A DNA stretch of 64,000 nucleotides from Primula veris. Lineage: Eukaryota; Streptophyta; Magnoliopsida; Ericales; Primulaceae. The notes beneath the pieces were generated by a model that saw nothing but the letters and a program-made list of their open reading frames with translations, made no database searches and had not been told where the DNA came from. The first letter of the stretch is position 1, and every line of letters starts with the position of its first letter. Of the stretch, positions 34,546-47,390 are shown in pieces. The translations under genes and the position numbers were made by a program. The DNA is taken from NCBI GenBank assembly GCA_963682055.1, contig OY821751.1:3224001-3288000 (forward strand), in the 5' to 3' direction.

Positions 34546-35455
34546 TAATTTTTTTTCTTTTTTGGATTTTTGGATTTTTGTTTATTTAGTTTTTTTGGGA
34601 TTAATTTTGTATTTTTTGTGATTTTTAAAATTTTATTCTTGTTTTTTCAATATTTTTTCCTTTTTTAAAGCTTTTTTGGATATATATATATTTTCAGATT
34701 TTTCAGTTTTTTTTTTCCTGAAATTTTCCTACTTTTTCTCATTTTTATATAATTTTTTGAATTTAATGTCTCAAAATTTTGAATTATATAGCCTTTTATA
34801 ATTAGATTTGAACTACAGGGACCAGAATGATAATATTTCAAACTATTGGACAACGCTAAAATTTCAGGAAATATGACGGAGAAATCCTGTGCATCGCGCA
34901 CACCGCGGGGCCTGACACGTGTCGCACTGTGATTAGTTTTCGGTGAAACGGATCAATACTTAATTAGTTTCAGTTTTATGGAACAATACTTAATTAAGTT
35001 GTAGATAAGGTAGCAATCCAAAATTTAGCCTCCATTCTTACTAAAAGTGACTTAATTTTTTATTAGTTTAATTGACTTTATATGGAAGTATTGTTGAACC
35101 GATATCCACTTGAATAACAAAAAGAAATAATACTTTTTGTTCACACAGTACTAAAGAGCCAATTAATATTAACGAAAATCACACAGAATGTACTATAGTA
35201 CTTTTAAATAAAAATAATATTAATAAAAATCACACAGTCGCATATACTTGCATGATACATACATATGTACGTAAATATTAGCCAATTTTGATTCCACCCT
35301 CTTAAATCTCCATCTCCTGCATTAAATTTGAAAGAACAGATTAAATGACTCTTTTACCTCAAAATCTCATGTACTAATCAGTTTTTATTTTATACTAGTT
35401 CCTAGTTCATTCTAAATAAAAGTTTCGAGAATTTTGATAAGTTTGGCTTTAGATC
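34546..35455. other. AT-rich intergenic DNA with dispersed repeats
   Basis: A T-rich tract occupies 34546-34740. About 35090-35235 matches 28770-28910 in inverted orientation, and about 35325-35420 matches 31480-31560. No gene is seen. Confidence 0.5.
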
Positions 35456-36090
35456 GATATGGAAGTATTGTCGAACCAATGTCAACTGACCCCTTACATC
35501 CTTGACGGATTAGATGCGATTTAACAATACATTAATGGATTTTAAACTCTATGTTGAAAGATATAGCTGCCTCTATAGTTTTTCGCCAAAATGCATTTAA
35601 AATGTGGAGTATACTAAAGCAATGGTATATATGCCAAAGTCCAATGAACCTGGAATTTCGAACTACAAAAATATGTATTTATGTATGTGCAAGGAAATCA
35701 ATTTGTGATGAATTGTTTTACAAAGTTGGAGATCCTTTGGAATGAGTTGAATCAATTTTTTCATGTACGGACTTGTTTGTTGTGGTGGGATGAAAAAGAA
35801 ATCAATTCGACAATTCGTGATGAATTTCTTTACACCAATGTTGAGAAATTTATAGCTATGAAATATGAGAATTACTCATCTACAAGAGATCATAAATTAT
35901 TAACCAGTCTTATGCCAACCTTGAACAAAATTCTGGATTTGGTGGTTTAGGAGGAAAAGCATAAATCCATGTCTTCACATGTTCATTACCTTATAAGAAT
36001 TATGCTATGGTCATGTCTTGCCAATCACAACATTTTGATCTGGGTAAACTACATCTTGATAACCTTCTAATCATTTTTGAACATATTAAG

Positions 36091-39000
36091 TGTTGAGTTG
36101 TGGAGCCAAATGAGTTTTGGCCATGTTTTCTAATTATCCCACATCGCCTGAAATTGTAATATGACTCACTAAGGGTTCTATTTATATGCTCCAATATCTT
36201 GTATTTTAATTACACCTTTACACATCACTGTGAGAATAGTATAAGTGAGAGAGTTCTATTTGCGAGAGAACCATAGCTTGTGTTTGAGCTAGATTACGAT
36301 TGTAATCCTCATTATAATAATATTAAGTGCCACGTGTAGCGGCCCGGAGACGTAGCCAATTTGGGTGAACTCCGTTATCAAAGAGTGTGTGCTCGGTTTA
36401 TTATTTCTGTTTTTCTTTGTGCTCGAGTGATTGACCCTAACAAGTGGTATTAGAGCTCGGAACACCGATGGCGAAAGAAGACAGAACCGCACACGGGATC
36501 GAGAAGTTCGACGGGAAGGACTTCGCATTCTGGAGAATGCAAATAGAGGACTACCTCTACGGGAGGAAGATGCATCAACCACTTCTCCTTGAGGAAAGGC
36601 CGACCACGACCACCGAGGAGGCGTGGAAACTCTTAGACCGATAAGTGTTGGGAGTGATCCGCCTAACACTATCTAGGAGTGTAGCACATAACGTCGCAAG
36701 AGAGACGACGACGATGGGGATGATGAAGATCTTCACCGACATGTATGAGAAACCATCCGCGAACAACAAGGTACATCTCATGCGTACGTTGTTCAACCTA
36801 CGCATGGCTGAGGGGACACCTGTCGCGAGTCATGTGAACAAGTTCATCGACACCGTAAATCAGTTGGATGCGGTGGAGATAACTTTTGAAGACGAAGTGA
36901 GAGCCCTTATACTGCTAGCATCTTTACCGAATAGTTGGGAATTCATGCGAGCTGGTGTTAGCAACTCAATTGGAAAGGAGAAACTGACTTACAACGGCAT
37001 CCGAGATCAAATACTCGCTGAGGAACTCAGGAGATTAGACATGGGTGAATGCTCAAATGATGGAGCAGCCTTGAACGTGGGTTCAAGAGACCGGGGTAAG
37101 ACTAGGGTATGGGACGTTAGAGGACGTTCGCATTCCTGAGGTAGAAGAGTGCAAAGCCGAGGCGGGAAAGATAGCGGTCAAAGTAAGAAGAATCTTCAAT
37201 GCTATAACTGCCAGGGTATGGGGCACTTCAGTCATGAGTGCAAGCAGCCGACGAAGGGTACCGGCCGTGATCACGTGGTTAATGTTGCGAGCGACGAGGA
37301 TTCGGGTGACTGTTTGTTGCTTACCGAACAGAGAAATATAGAATCGTGGATTCTAGACTCTGGGGCATCATTTCACACGACCCCTCAGCAAGATTTATTC
37401 GAAAATTACACTGCGGGTAATTTTGGTAAAGTGTATCTAGCCGACGGAGAAGCGTTGGATGTTGTTGGAACGGGCGATGTGAAAATTCGCATTCCAAACG
37501 GGTCGGTATGGAAGCTAACGAAAGTGAGGCATGTTCCGAGGTTGACCAAGAATCTGATCTCAGTAGGTCAACTTGATGCCGAAAGACACTCCATTTTGTT
37601 CAGTTATGGAGCTTGGAAAGTTTCACAAGGAGTTATGGTGATAGCCCGAGGGAGTAAGGTCGGTACATTGTACATGACGACCGATGAGGAGCATTCAATT
37701 GCGGCAACTGTGTTGCAGAACTGCTCGGAACTATGGCATCGACGGTTGGGTCACATGAGTGAGAATGGGATGAAGGTGTTAGCAAAGGACAACAAACTTC
37801 CAGGCTTGAAGTCTGTCAACCTCGACATGTGCGAAGGTTGCATCTTCGGGAAGCAGAAGAAAGTGAGCTTCCGGAAAGGTGGAAAAGCTCCCAAGGAGGA
37901 GAAGTTAGCACTGGTCCACTCAGACGTATAGGGACCATCTCCAGTAACCTCACTGGGAGGAGCTCAGTAATATGTGACCTTCATCGATGATTCGACGAGG
38001 AAAACATGAGTCTACTTCTTGAAACACAAGTCTGAGGTGTTTAAGAAATTTCAAGAATGGAAGGCCATGGTCGAACTAGAGACCGGGGATAAACTCAAGT
38101 GTTTGAGGTCCGATAACCGCGAAGAGTACATTAATGCGAAGTTCGTAGAGTTTTGTGCTCAAAGAGGCATTCGAATAGAGAAGACCATCCGAAGAACGCC
38201 ACAGCAGAATGGCATGGCCGAGCGAATGAACCGAACAATCAATGAGTGTGCTAGGAGTATGAGACTGCAAAGTGGGTTGTCCAAAGCTTTGTGGGCACAT
38301 GCAGTAAGCACGGCGGTTTATCTCATTAACCGTGGACCCTCAGTGCCATTAGAAAGGAGAATTCCCGAAGAAGAGTGGATAGGAAAGCCTATCTCTTATG
38401 AACACTTGCGAGTGTTCGGTTGTCTGTCATATATCCATGTCGATATAAATGATCGTACCAAGCTTGACTCGAAATCCAAAGTGTGTTACTTTGTGGGGTA
38501 CGGTGGAGCTGAGTTCGGAGATCGCTTCTGGGATGGTCAAACAAAGAGGATCATTCGCAGCAAGGATGTCATCTTCAACGAAAGCATTTTGTACAAAGAT
38601 CGGCAAAATGTTGTGGTGGAAGAAGATGCGCTCCCTTCCGAGGAAAGTGGTATGGTCGACATGAATGCGTTTCCAAGATTGGAGTTGGAAAATGACACTG
38701 AAGATGAGCCAGTGGTGCTCGACAACCCACCAGCAGAGGCTGAAGAGGCTGAGGAGCTGCCCCAAACTCCCCGACCTGAATTGGGCCGAGGTCATCGTGA
38801 GAGAAGACCTCCTGCCCGATACTCTCCTTCCCTGGATTACATATTGCTCAGTGATGCAGGAGAGCCCAAAAGTAGAGAAGAAGCTCTGGAGCTGAAAGAC
38901 TCGAGCAAGTGGGAGCTCGCGATGAAGGATGAGATGAAGTCACTCGAGAAGAGTGTGACTTGGCTGTTAGCCGAAGTGCCTAAGGGGAAAAGGGCACTGA

Positions 39001-40916
39001 GCAACAAATGGGTGCTCCGTCTAAAGGAGGAACAAGATGGCTCGAAACGGTATAAGGCACGATTAGTAGTCAAAGGGTTCCAGCAAAAGGCAGGAATTGA
39101 CTACACCGAGATCTTTTCACCAGTCGTAAAGTTGACGACTATTCGGCTATTGTTGAGCATTGTTGTAAATGCGAATCTTCATCTTGAGCAGTTAGATGTG
39201 AAAAATGCATTTCTCCATGGAGATCTAGAAGAAGAAATTTACATGCTCCAACCTGAAGGGTTTGCCGAAAAGGGAAAAGAGAAACTGGTCTGCAAACTGA
39301 GAAAGAGCTTGTACGGGCTAAAACAAGCACCACGACAGTGGTATAAGAAGTTTGACAGTTTCATGGTCGATACCAGGTTCGAAAGAAGTGATAGTGATTA
39401 CTGCTGTTTCGTGAAGAGATTTGAGAACTCTTCGTACGTCATACTACTATTGTACGTAGATGACATGTTGCTCGCCGGGTCGAGCCTTGTGGATATTAAC
39501 AAGGTAAAGCAACAGTTGGTGAAACAGTTTGAAATGAAGGATTTGGGTGCCGCAAATCAGATCCTCGGTATGAGGATTTCTTGAGGAAGGGATGGGTCCC
39601 TGTTTCTGTCGCAAGCCGAGTATGTGAAGAAAGTGTTAGCACGGTTTAGAATGAGTGATGCCAAGGCTGTAGTTTCATCGCTAGCCGCACACTTTAGCTT
39701 GTCGAAGAAACAATCACCCTCAGACGAGGAAGGAAAGGATCGTATGTCGAACATACCCTACGCTTCAGCAATTGGTAGCTTGATGTACGCTATGGTGTGT
39801 ACAAGACCGGACATTGCCCATGAGTAACCCAGGAAAGCACCATTGGGAAGCTGTGAAGTGGATATTGAGATATCTCTCGGATATCGTAAATTTGGCATTA
39901 TGTTTCCAAAAGACCTCGGAAGGCCTGCACGACTATGTGGATGCTAACATGGCCGGTGATCTGGACAGCCGAAAGAGCACAACAGGATGTATTTGTACCT
40001 ACGGTGGTACTGCTGTGAGTTGGACATCGAAGCTGTAAAAGATTGTTGCACTGTCGACCACAGAGGCTGAGTACGTCGCGGTGACGGAAGCAAGCAAATA
40101 GATGATTTGGTTGCAAGGTTTCTTAAAAGAGCTCGGTCAGAAAACCGACAAGGGAGTTCTGCACTGTGATAGTCAAAGTGCAGTTCAGCTAGCTAAGAAT
40201 CCTGTATTCCATTCACGAACAAAGCACATACAGATTCGTTACCACTTTATCCGGGCTGTTCTGGAAGATGGAATCTTCGCGCTAGAAAAGATTGAGGGCG
40301 CTAAGAACCCCGCCGATATGCTAACGAAGACTGTTACAATCGACAAACTGAGGCTATGTGCAACCTCAGCAGGGCTCCGAGCATGAGGCTCATGGTCGTT
40401 GCTACAACTGGAAGAATGAGTAACTCGTCGATTACGGCAGAGTATCAATTACTATACAAGGATACCGATGGGAGCATTCTGCTCGGTGGAGCACAGTGAG
40501 TTCGGTGGTCGGGGATAATTGGAGTTCTTTTGAAGCACTCGACATTTGACTCCAAGTGGGGGATTGTTGAGTTGTGGAGCCAAATGAGGTTTGGCCATGT
40601 TTTCTAATTATCCCACATCGCCTGAAATTGTAATATGACCCACTAAGGGTTCTATTTATATGCCCCAATATCTTGTATTTTAATTACACCTTTACACATC
40701 ACTGTGAGAATAGTATAAGTGAGAGAGTTCTATTTGCGAGAGAACCATAGCTTGTGTTTGAGCTAGATTGCGATTGTAATCCTCATTATAATAATATTAA
40801 GTGCCACGTGTAGTGGTCCGGAGACGTAGCCAATTTGGGTGAACTCCGTTATCAAAGAGTGTGTGCTCAGTTTATTATTTCTGTCTTTTTTTCTGCTCGA
40901 CTGATCGACCCTAACA
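36091..40916 (+). mobile_element. Near full-length Ty1/copia element (Tork-like)
   Basis: LTRs of 352 bp lie at 36091-36442 and 40565-40916 and differ at about eleven sites (roughly 3%). The target duplication TTAAG flanks it at 36086-36090 and 40917-40921. The primer site TGGTATTAGAGC (36445-36456) has one mismatch to the usual iMet site, and the purine tract GTGGGGGAT ends at 40564. The internal region carries gag, protease, integrase, RT and RNase H in that order. The lineage call rests on the RNase H end (RTKHIQIRYHFIR, KNPADMLTK) and is inference. Confidence 0.93.
36468..40386 (+). pseudogene. Copia gag-pol polyprotein with stops and a frameshift
   Basis: From the ATG at 36468 one frame runs to about 39820, broken only by stops at 36642, 37137, 37929, 37968, 38007 and 39582. 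A frameshift with a small deletion near 39815-39830 moves it to the next frame, which has stops near 40036 and 40099 and ends at 40386. Landmarks in order: gag; zinc knuckle CYNCQGMGHFSHEC (about 37201); protease WILDSGASFHT (about 37350); integrase with HRRLGHMS, D-D-E region and TPQQNGMAERMNRT (about 38200); RT with LVVKGFQQ and YVDDM (about 39457); RNase H with LHCDSQSAVQLAKNP and the final KNPADMLTK. At least two stops replace conserved Trp codons, as expected from G-to-A change. It cannot make its own proteins now. Confidence 0.9.
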
Positions 40917-41110
40917 TTAAGCTCATCCACAAGCCAACTATAACAGTTATGGACCGCCTATTCATGTCGCTCAACAAATTACAAAATCAAGGGAACTTTG
41001 TGTTAAGGGTAGTGGAAGATGCAAGTTGGTTTGCACTTATAGTCCAAAGGACAACCATGTTAAGGATAAATGCTACAAACTACACACGGTTATACTCCGA
41101 GAACTAATTT

Positions 41111-42088
41111 AGAAAGAAGTTTACATAACTACATGTAGTTTAACGACTTGATTTTTCTAAAATTGATTTAGAAACAAGTGTACATAACAGTCATTAAACT
41201 TATATATTAAGAAACATGTTAAGTTTGTGTACAAAAACCGGTGAGAAATTGTAAGAGTAATTATTAGTAGTAAAAGCACCCCAAACTTATATCTTAATAT
41301 ACAGATTTAGAAACATGTAGGTTAGTCATAAGTGTACAAGAAAGGGTAAAAAATTGTAAGGGTTCATGTACAAATAATAAAAGCACACCGCAGATAAAAA
41401 AGAATGAATCCTGAACTTCAATATGTTGCAGAATTGGAGCTTTCATATCTTTCTGATGCTGTTTGTGTTGCCACCAATTATAAAAGGATCTACAAGTTTG
41501 GAAGTAACTACAAAACTGATCACTTAAGTTTCTATAGGTTTCTTCTACTTATTGGAAATAGTGTAATTTCTGTAACCGGCCCTGATTTATTTCCCATGTG
41601 AAGAATGCCCTAGCAATTTCCCTTTTTATCTTGTTATTGAAACAGATATGTTATTTCAAATTCAAAATTCCATTAGCAGGCTCAGTTCTCTAGGTCTGTT
41701 TTGTTGTTCAGTCAAAGAATTGGGATTTGTATAACAATTCTCCATTCAAGTAATTCCCCTTAGTTTTCCGATATCGTGTGTGGAACCGGCCAACAATAGA
41801 TGATCAAAGTCAATTATGTTTTTAACTTTTCTGATAAATTTAGAATACTCGTGCTCAGGATTTCATTATTTTCGCAATTGCAGATCTTGATTACGAATCC
41901 ATCCAGATCATGTAACTATAGCATGACCTATTCCCTGTATCTATCTATTTCTTACTTTATGAAGTAACTTTTTTTTTTTTCCGGTAAGTTTTTATGAAGT
42001 AACTTGTGTAGGTGCCATCTGCAGTTCATATAAATTTTGCAAACTAGCCTTTCCTGTATCTATTTTTCAGTCTTCTTAATTATGTATA
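41111..42088. other. Intergenic DNA with a dispersed repeat
   Basis: About 41850-42060 (GATTTCATTATTTTCGCAAT, then AGATCTTGATTACGAATCCA) recurs at 46370-46560, 46815-47040 and, diverged, at 59826-59900. The open frame at 41404-41601 resembles nothing I know and is probably chance. Confidence 0.5.
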
Positions 42089-43325
42089 TGTTGGTTTCCG
42101 TGTACGAAATAACAATTAAACAATAATAAATTACTAAAAAGAAATAATAAAAAATCAGTGTAATTTTTATTAATTCAGAATTGAAACTGAAATTACAAAT
42201 TACAACATGTATGTACTGAATAGAAATTAAAGCAAACGCTATTCAGATTATTATCAATTAATAATCTGATGTACTGAATTGTAATAAATAGAAACTTCCG
42301 GACTGAAAAGTATAAACTTAACAGCTGGACTGTTCTGATTGAAATATAAATTACAGGACTGAATTGAAACTATTCTAATTACATAAATAAATTACAGAAT
42401 TGAAATTACAGAATTGAAATTACATAATAGAAACAGTACTTTAAACAAATTGCAGAAATGTAAAAACAGAATTGAAAAATTACAGCTAAGCACAACAAAT
42501 TAAAATACTGAAATAAAATTGCAGAATTGAAAAGACAAAAATATAAATTATAGAATTTAAATTGCGGTAATTAAAAGACAGAATTGAAAAGATGAGGCGA
42601 CTGTAAACAGTCTGCCCTTAACCAATATTCGCCCAACCACCTTAAAGTTTCTGGTTGCATTGGCGCTTCGATCCCAATGTACAACGTCTCGGATGACTCG
42701 CCGGAAACTGGCGACGAGTTAAGGTCGAGCTGTTGGTGGGTGGTATGCTATGGAAAAATATGTTGTTTTCAGAATATGTAAAAGTGTGTTTAGAGAGTGG
42801 GGGAGAGCTGCCTACTTATAGGCTAAGATGAAATCTCAGCCATAATGGTCACTTAATTCAGTATTCGAAACTGCTGAATTAATGATGCAATTACTCTCAT
42901 TTAATTGCATCAGTTACACAAGCTTGCTGGAATTTTTGGGACCGTTTTGTTATTATTCAAAACTCTCAGACTTTCTTGGAACCAGAACCTGAACCGGAAC
43001 CGAAACATTCCCCAAGTCCAAAGTCCCACGCTCGCGACCCGAGACCGAGCCTGAGACCGAGACCGAGCGAGCACGTGCGTGTGTGGTACACTTGCCTACA
43101 CACACATCTATGAGGCTAGACATTATTACCACTCTCTAATGATGAATATGTATATAAACTATTCAAAATAGTTTTTCCTCTTTGATGTGGGATAATCATT
43201 TGGGTGGATTCCCCATCCATTTGATTTCCCACTTCCTCTTCCAAAATTCCAGATTTCGTCTCTCCATGGTTCAATTTCGGAGCCAATTTCCATTCATACT
43301 TATTCACCGAATAGGTCATGCAATA
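42089..43325 (-). mobile_element. Truncated copia-type LTR, copy 1 of three
   Basis: It starts TGTTGGTTTCCG and shares with 47987-48523 and 58434-59579 a conserved block (here about 42597-42760) containing AACTGCAAGCAG-like, GGTACAACGTC-like and GGTCGAGCTGTTGGTGG motifs. Near its right end CCGAATAGGTCATGC (about 43305) matches about 59421 in copy 3. The end is lost: sequence passes directly into a plant mobile domain gene fragment. Orientation is inferred from copy 2. Confidence 0.65.
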
Positions 43326-44990
43326 TATCGTTTCGATCTCCCTGTCTATCCTTCTAGTCCACTGGCTTTATTACAAATATGGGCCTGCAGTAGATTTACA
43401 CAGATCCGACCTCAAGATTTCGATCTCTTTGTCTATCCTTCTAGTCCTTCCGTTCCAGAAGGAACACCACATTTGCCTGTGTATCCTTACGCCTATAGGT
43501 AAAATATGTTTTTTTAATCATTTTTGAAGTGATTTATTTTCATAATTTATGAGTTGTAATGAAAATTTATTTGACAGATGGCGCAGTGCTTCCCTTGATA
43601 TTAGACCTATGGTAAAGAATAGTCTGAAACATTATCGTGATCAATTTGATATGATGCAAGAGAAGCAAGTGAGTATTTAATTAATCTATATTCATTTTTC
43701 TCATAGTGTTTTGTTGTTAATATTATTCGGTGCGGGGTTTTTCTCTTGAGGTTCAGAATACCAAAGTCTCAAAAGGCTCATGTTTAAGAAAAAAAACATA
43801 TTTAAACTAAACGGTGAATTTTCTATTTTTTGCAAATCGTGTGGCAGCCATACGAAACGGTGATTGGCGTTCTACCCGAGCATTGCGTTGCAGGAAAAGA
43901 AATTTGGCGTCCTCGAGTGCCATTGATTTGTTTTGCCATTATGGAATATCATTATCCTGACAGAGTTTTATGCCAATTTGGCCTGAGACAGTTTGTGCCC
44001 GAAAATTGTTTTAAAATTGACAAGTTACACAAACTTGATTTTCGGGGATATCATAACTGGCTTGTTAAGCATGGAAGTTTATCAAAGCATGGGCAGATAG
44101 AATTAGAGCTGTCCAGGCTAGCGAGCCGTACTACCAGGAAATGGCTATTGACGATCCTTACATGATATGGTATAGAAAGATAACAAGACTGCGAATACTT
44201 CCTGTCGTCCCCGTACCTTCTCGTGGATTCAAACCCCTAGCCGCTACAAATGCAGTGATGGTTAGAGCTTACTGTTTTTTTTAGTTTGTTCTAAAAGTGA
44301 TTAATAATAATAATAATAATATATTTGCATTTTTTTTCCTATTTCACAGGCTACTGCTCTTAAAGTATGCCATGACTTCATGAAAGAGCTCAATACTCCA
44401 CAAGTTAAACCATTAATACAATACTTGAGTGACACTTTTAAAGAGATCGATTTTAAACCGTTGGAGATTCCACGACCTGCTCATCAGCCTCATCCTCCGT
44501 CTTATCACCCATCCGCTACTTCAACACCAACACATAGTCCGAATCTTAGTTTTGATCATCATCACAGTCCTCAACCTAATCATGCATCGCCAATATCAAC
44601 TCCTGTACATCTCAACAATCCTAACAACACTGATTGGTATGGCGTATTAAATGATGACGCGGGTTGGAAGTCCACTATGGGTACAAGTTACGGTCCATTA
44701 CCAGTCATTGGACATCAACGGAAAAAGTAAAAACACGACGTTGTGGACCAACAAGACGATACATCTTCACCATTTACAAATCAGGTAGATAGTCCACCAG
44801 AGTCTCAGTTACATGATCCCCCATCAAAGTCTCAGTTACATGATCCTCCATCGGAGTCTCAGTTACCCGATCCACCACCGGAGTCTCAGTTACACGATCT
44901 CCCACCAAAGTCTCAGGCGGAGGAGCCCGCACCAAAGAGGGGTAGACGGAAGACGTGTTGCGGGACTGGGGGTCATTTGGAATGTTAGTA
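43326..44990 (+). pseudogene. Plant mobile domain (MAIN-like/PMD) gene, 5' truncated
   Basis: Exon-like blocks lie at about 43326-43500, 43579-43671, 43847-44261 and 44351-44988, with plausible GT-AG borders between them. The reading has LALLQIWACSRFTQIRP, then RWRSASLDIRP and HYRDQFD, then LPEHCVAGKEIWRPRVPLIC with YHYPDRVLCQFGLRQ, then DPYMIWYRKITR, the core of the plant mobile domain family that includes MAIN and many transposon-carried genes. The tail is Pro/His-rich and ends in KRGRRKTCCGTGGHL, the usual end of this family. A frameshift near 44080 and a TAA at 44728 break it. The N-terminal half is missing at the junction with the LTR on its left. A 30-bp block is duplicated at about 43329 and 43419. 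It is probably a dead, element-associated copy. Confidence 0.8.
44786..44915 (+). repeat. 30-bp repeat in the PMD tail
   Basis: Four to five units of 30 bp encode variants of the ten-residue unit DPPSESQLHD. They keep the frame, so they were expanded while the gene was coding or are recent slippage products. Confidence 0.85.
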
Positions 44991-45424
44991 CAAATTAAAT
45001 TTTCTATTTATTATGTTAATTCGTAGTCTTGAAGAAGTCGTTTTGTGTTGGCTTTATAAGTGCAGTTTTTGTGAGGCGGATGACTTTGGAACACTATGGT
45101 TCTATCTGTGTATTCTGGATTTTGTAACTATGGAAATCTATTGATTATAACTTCAAGCTATGGAAATCTATGTAACTATGAATTTTTGTGTATTCTGGAT
45201 TCTGCAACTTCAAGCTACATTCTGGTTCATTCTACTTTCTATGCATGAAAAGCTACAGCTTTGAACCCATATTTACTCTCATACTTAACAAACCAGTTTA
45301 TCTTCTCAAAAAACAGTATGAAAAAACACTGAGAATAAATATAGATATTTCATCTTAAAAAAGACAATTACAAGCGGAAAATTAAAATAGTACAAGATAC
45401 ATATTGTCTCGTTTGTGTTTATGC
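44991..45424. other. Downstream of the PMD fragment
   Basis: Probably the former 3' UTR and flanking DNA. A short repeated phrase (TATGGAAATCTATG near 45132 and 45163; GTGTATTCTGGATT near 45109 and 45189) is the only structure seen. Confidence 0.4.
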
Positions 45425-47390
45425 TAAAAATAGGTTTGACTCTTCTACTACCTATTGGTAGGGCTGTAAATGAAACGAAACGAACTGAACAAGACTCTGT
45501 TCATGTTCAGTTCATGAACTAAAACCCTTGTTCATGTTCAGTTCATGTTCATTTAAATACGAACGAACACTTGATGAACATGAACCGAATATTTGACGAA
45601 CCGAACACGAGTTGTTCGTGAACATCTAATTTCTTCCAAAACATTCAATAATTAAAAAAATAAAAAATCTTTCTTATTAAAATATATTTTAATTTTATCA
45701 TATATTACTATATTGTTAACTAGGATAAACTAGTTCACATATAACTTTAAGTTTATATATTGTATAATTTTTTTTTTACATACATATGATTATTTTAACG
45801 AGTTGAACACTTAACGATAAAATCGGTGATTGTATTGATAGTATGATGATATAAATTTCCATAATAAGTTCGAAATAAAACAAACATATCATTTATATTA
45901 TTATAGCATAAATAGGTTTATTAATTGTGTAGTGATATATTAGTTTTTGTTACATCATTAATAGATTTAGTTTTTTATTTTATCAAACTTTATATATACT
46001 TACACGAACACGAACTTAGACGAACCGAACAGAAACATGTTCATGTTCAGTTCACTTAATAGACGAACACTATATTCTTGTTCATTATCGTGTTCATTTA
46101 TAAATGAACGAACACGAACCGAACATTAGCTGAGCCGAACACGAACGATTTCACGAACAGCTCATCTCATTTACAGCCCTACCTATTGGGATGTTGATAT
46201 GCAGGTTTGCCTTGTTCCTCTCAAGTCGCTTAGTATTATGGCCTTCTCAAGTTGATATGCAGGTTTGGCTCGTTCCTTCAAGTACAATAATACACCATTG
46301 AGGATTCCCCTCAATCTGGCGAGATATATTCTTAAGTAAGGGAATGCTCCCCCTACAAGAATACCCATGCTCAGGATTTCATTATTTTCGCAATTGAAGA
46401 TCTTGATTACGAATCCATCCAGATAATGTAACTATAGCCTGACCTATTCCCTGTATCTATCTATTTCTTACGTTATGAAGTAACTTTTTTTTCCGGTAAG
46501 TTTTTATGAAGTAATTTGTGTAGGTGCCATGTGCAGTTTCATATAAATTTTGCAAACTAGCGTTTCCTGTTATGTAGGTTTGATTCTTTTTGCCAAAGTT
46601 GAAAAATAGGTTTGGCTCTTCTACTACCTATTGGGATGCTGATATGCAGGTTTGTCTTGTTCCTCTCAAGTCGCTTAGTATTTTGGCCTTCTCAAATTGA
46701 TATGAAGGTTTGGCTCGTTCCTTTCAAGTACAATAATACACCATTGAGGATCCCCACAATCTGGCGAGATATATTCTTAAGTAAGGGAATGTTCCTCCTA
46801 CAAGAATACCCATGCTCAGGATATCATTATTTTCGCAATTGCAGATCTTGATTACGAATCCATCCAGATCATGTAACTATAGCCTGATCTATTCCCTGTA
46901 TCTATCTATTACTTACTTTATGAAGTAACTTTTTTTTTTTCCGGTAAGTTTTTATGAAGTAACTTGTGTAGGTGCCATGTGCAGTTTCATATAAATTTTG
47001 CAAACTAGCGTTTCCTGTAGCTATTTTTCAGTCCTCTTAATTAGGTATATATACCTGTTATGTAGGTTTGATTCTTTTTGCCAAAGTTGAAAAATAGGTT
47101 TGGCTCTTCTACTACTGATATGCAGGTTTGTCTTGTTCCTCTGAAGTCGCTTAGTATTTTGGCCTTCTCAAGTTGATATGCAGGTTTGGCTCGTTCCTTT
47201 CAAGTACAATAATACACCATTGAGGATTCCTCTCAATCTGGCGAGATATATTGTTAAGGAAATGTTCCCCTTCAATTTAACCAACCAGAATGATGAATAC
47301 GAGCTATTTCGTAGTTGTCTGAATCTCCATCAGTATCCGGAGTTTTGCAACAACCAATTCTCTCCTGTTTTCAAGTGATACATATAACCT
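45425..47390. repeat. 488-bp tandem array, three copies
   Basis: Copies begin at about 45425 (interrupted by the hAT element), 46570 and 47058. Each has AGGTTTGGCTCTTCTACTAC, GATATGCAGGTTTG and TACACCATTGAGGAT blocks, and the first two also the dispersed 41.85-kb repeat. The third ends in a short open reading (up to 47378) containing VPFKYNNTPLRIPLNLARYI that I do not recognise; in the other copies it is broken. Confidence 0.8.
45459..46181. mobile_element. Non-autonomous hAT element with 8-bp duplication
   Basis: Ends are TAGGGCTGTAAATGA and its complement (TCATTTACAGCCCTA with one change), flanked by the perfect 8-bp duplication CCTATTGG at 45451-45458 and 46182-46189. Both sub-terminal regions are packed with GTTCATG/AACGAAC-type motifs, as in hAT elements whose transposase binds such repeats. 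The 723-bp element encodes no transposase. Confidence 0.93.

Larger units (their letters stand above)
35456..41110 (+). pseudogene. Ty1/copia gag relic, split by a later element
   Basis: Two pieces (about 35456-36085 and 40922-41110) form one decayed copia gag reading. The first has KDIAASIVFRQNAFKMWSIL, then in another frame WNELNQF, and PTLNKILDLVV before a stop. The second ends with a zinc knuckle-like CTYSPKDNHVKDKCYKL, one frame away from its start. Several frameshifts and stops show it is long dead. The copia element at 36091-40916 split it at the TTAAG site. Confidence 0.75.

Noticed and set aside
41404..41601. 65-residue open frame as a gene
   Set aside because: No recognisable motif, no promoter and no splice context; likely chance.
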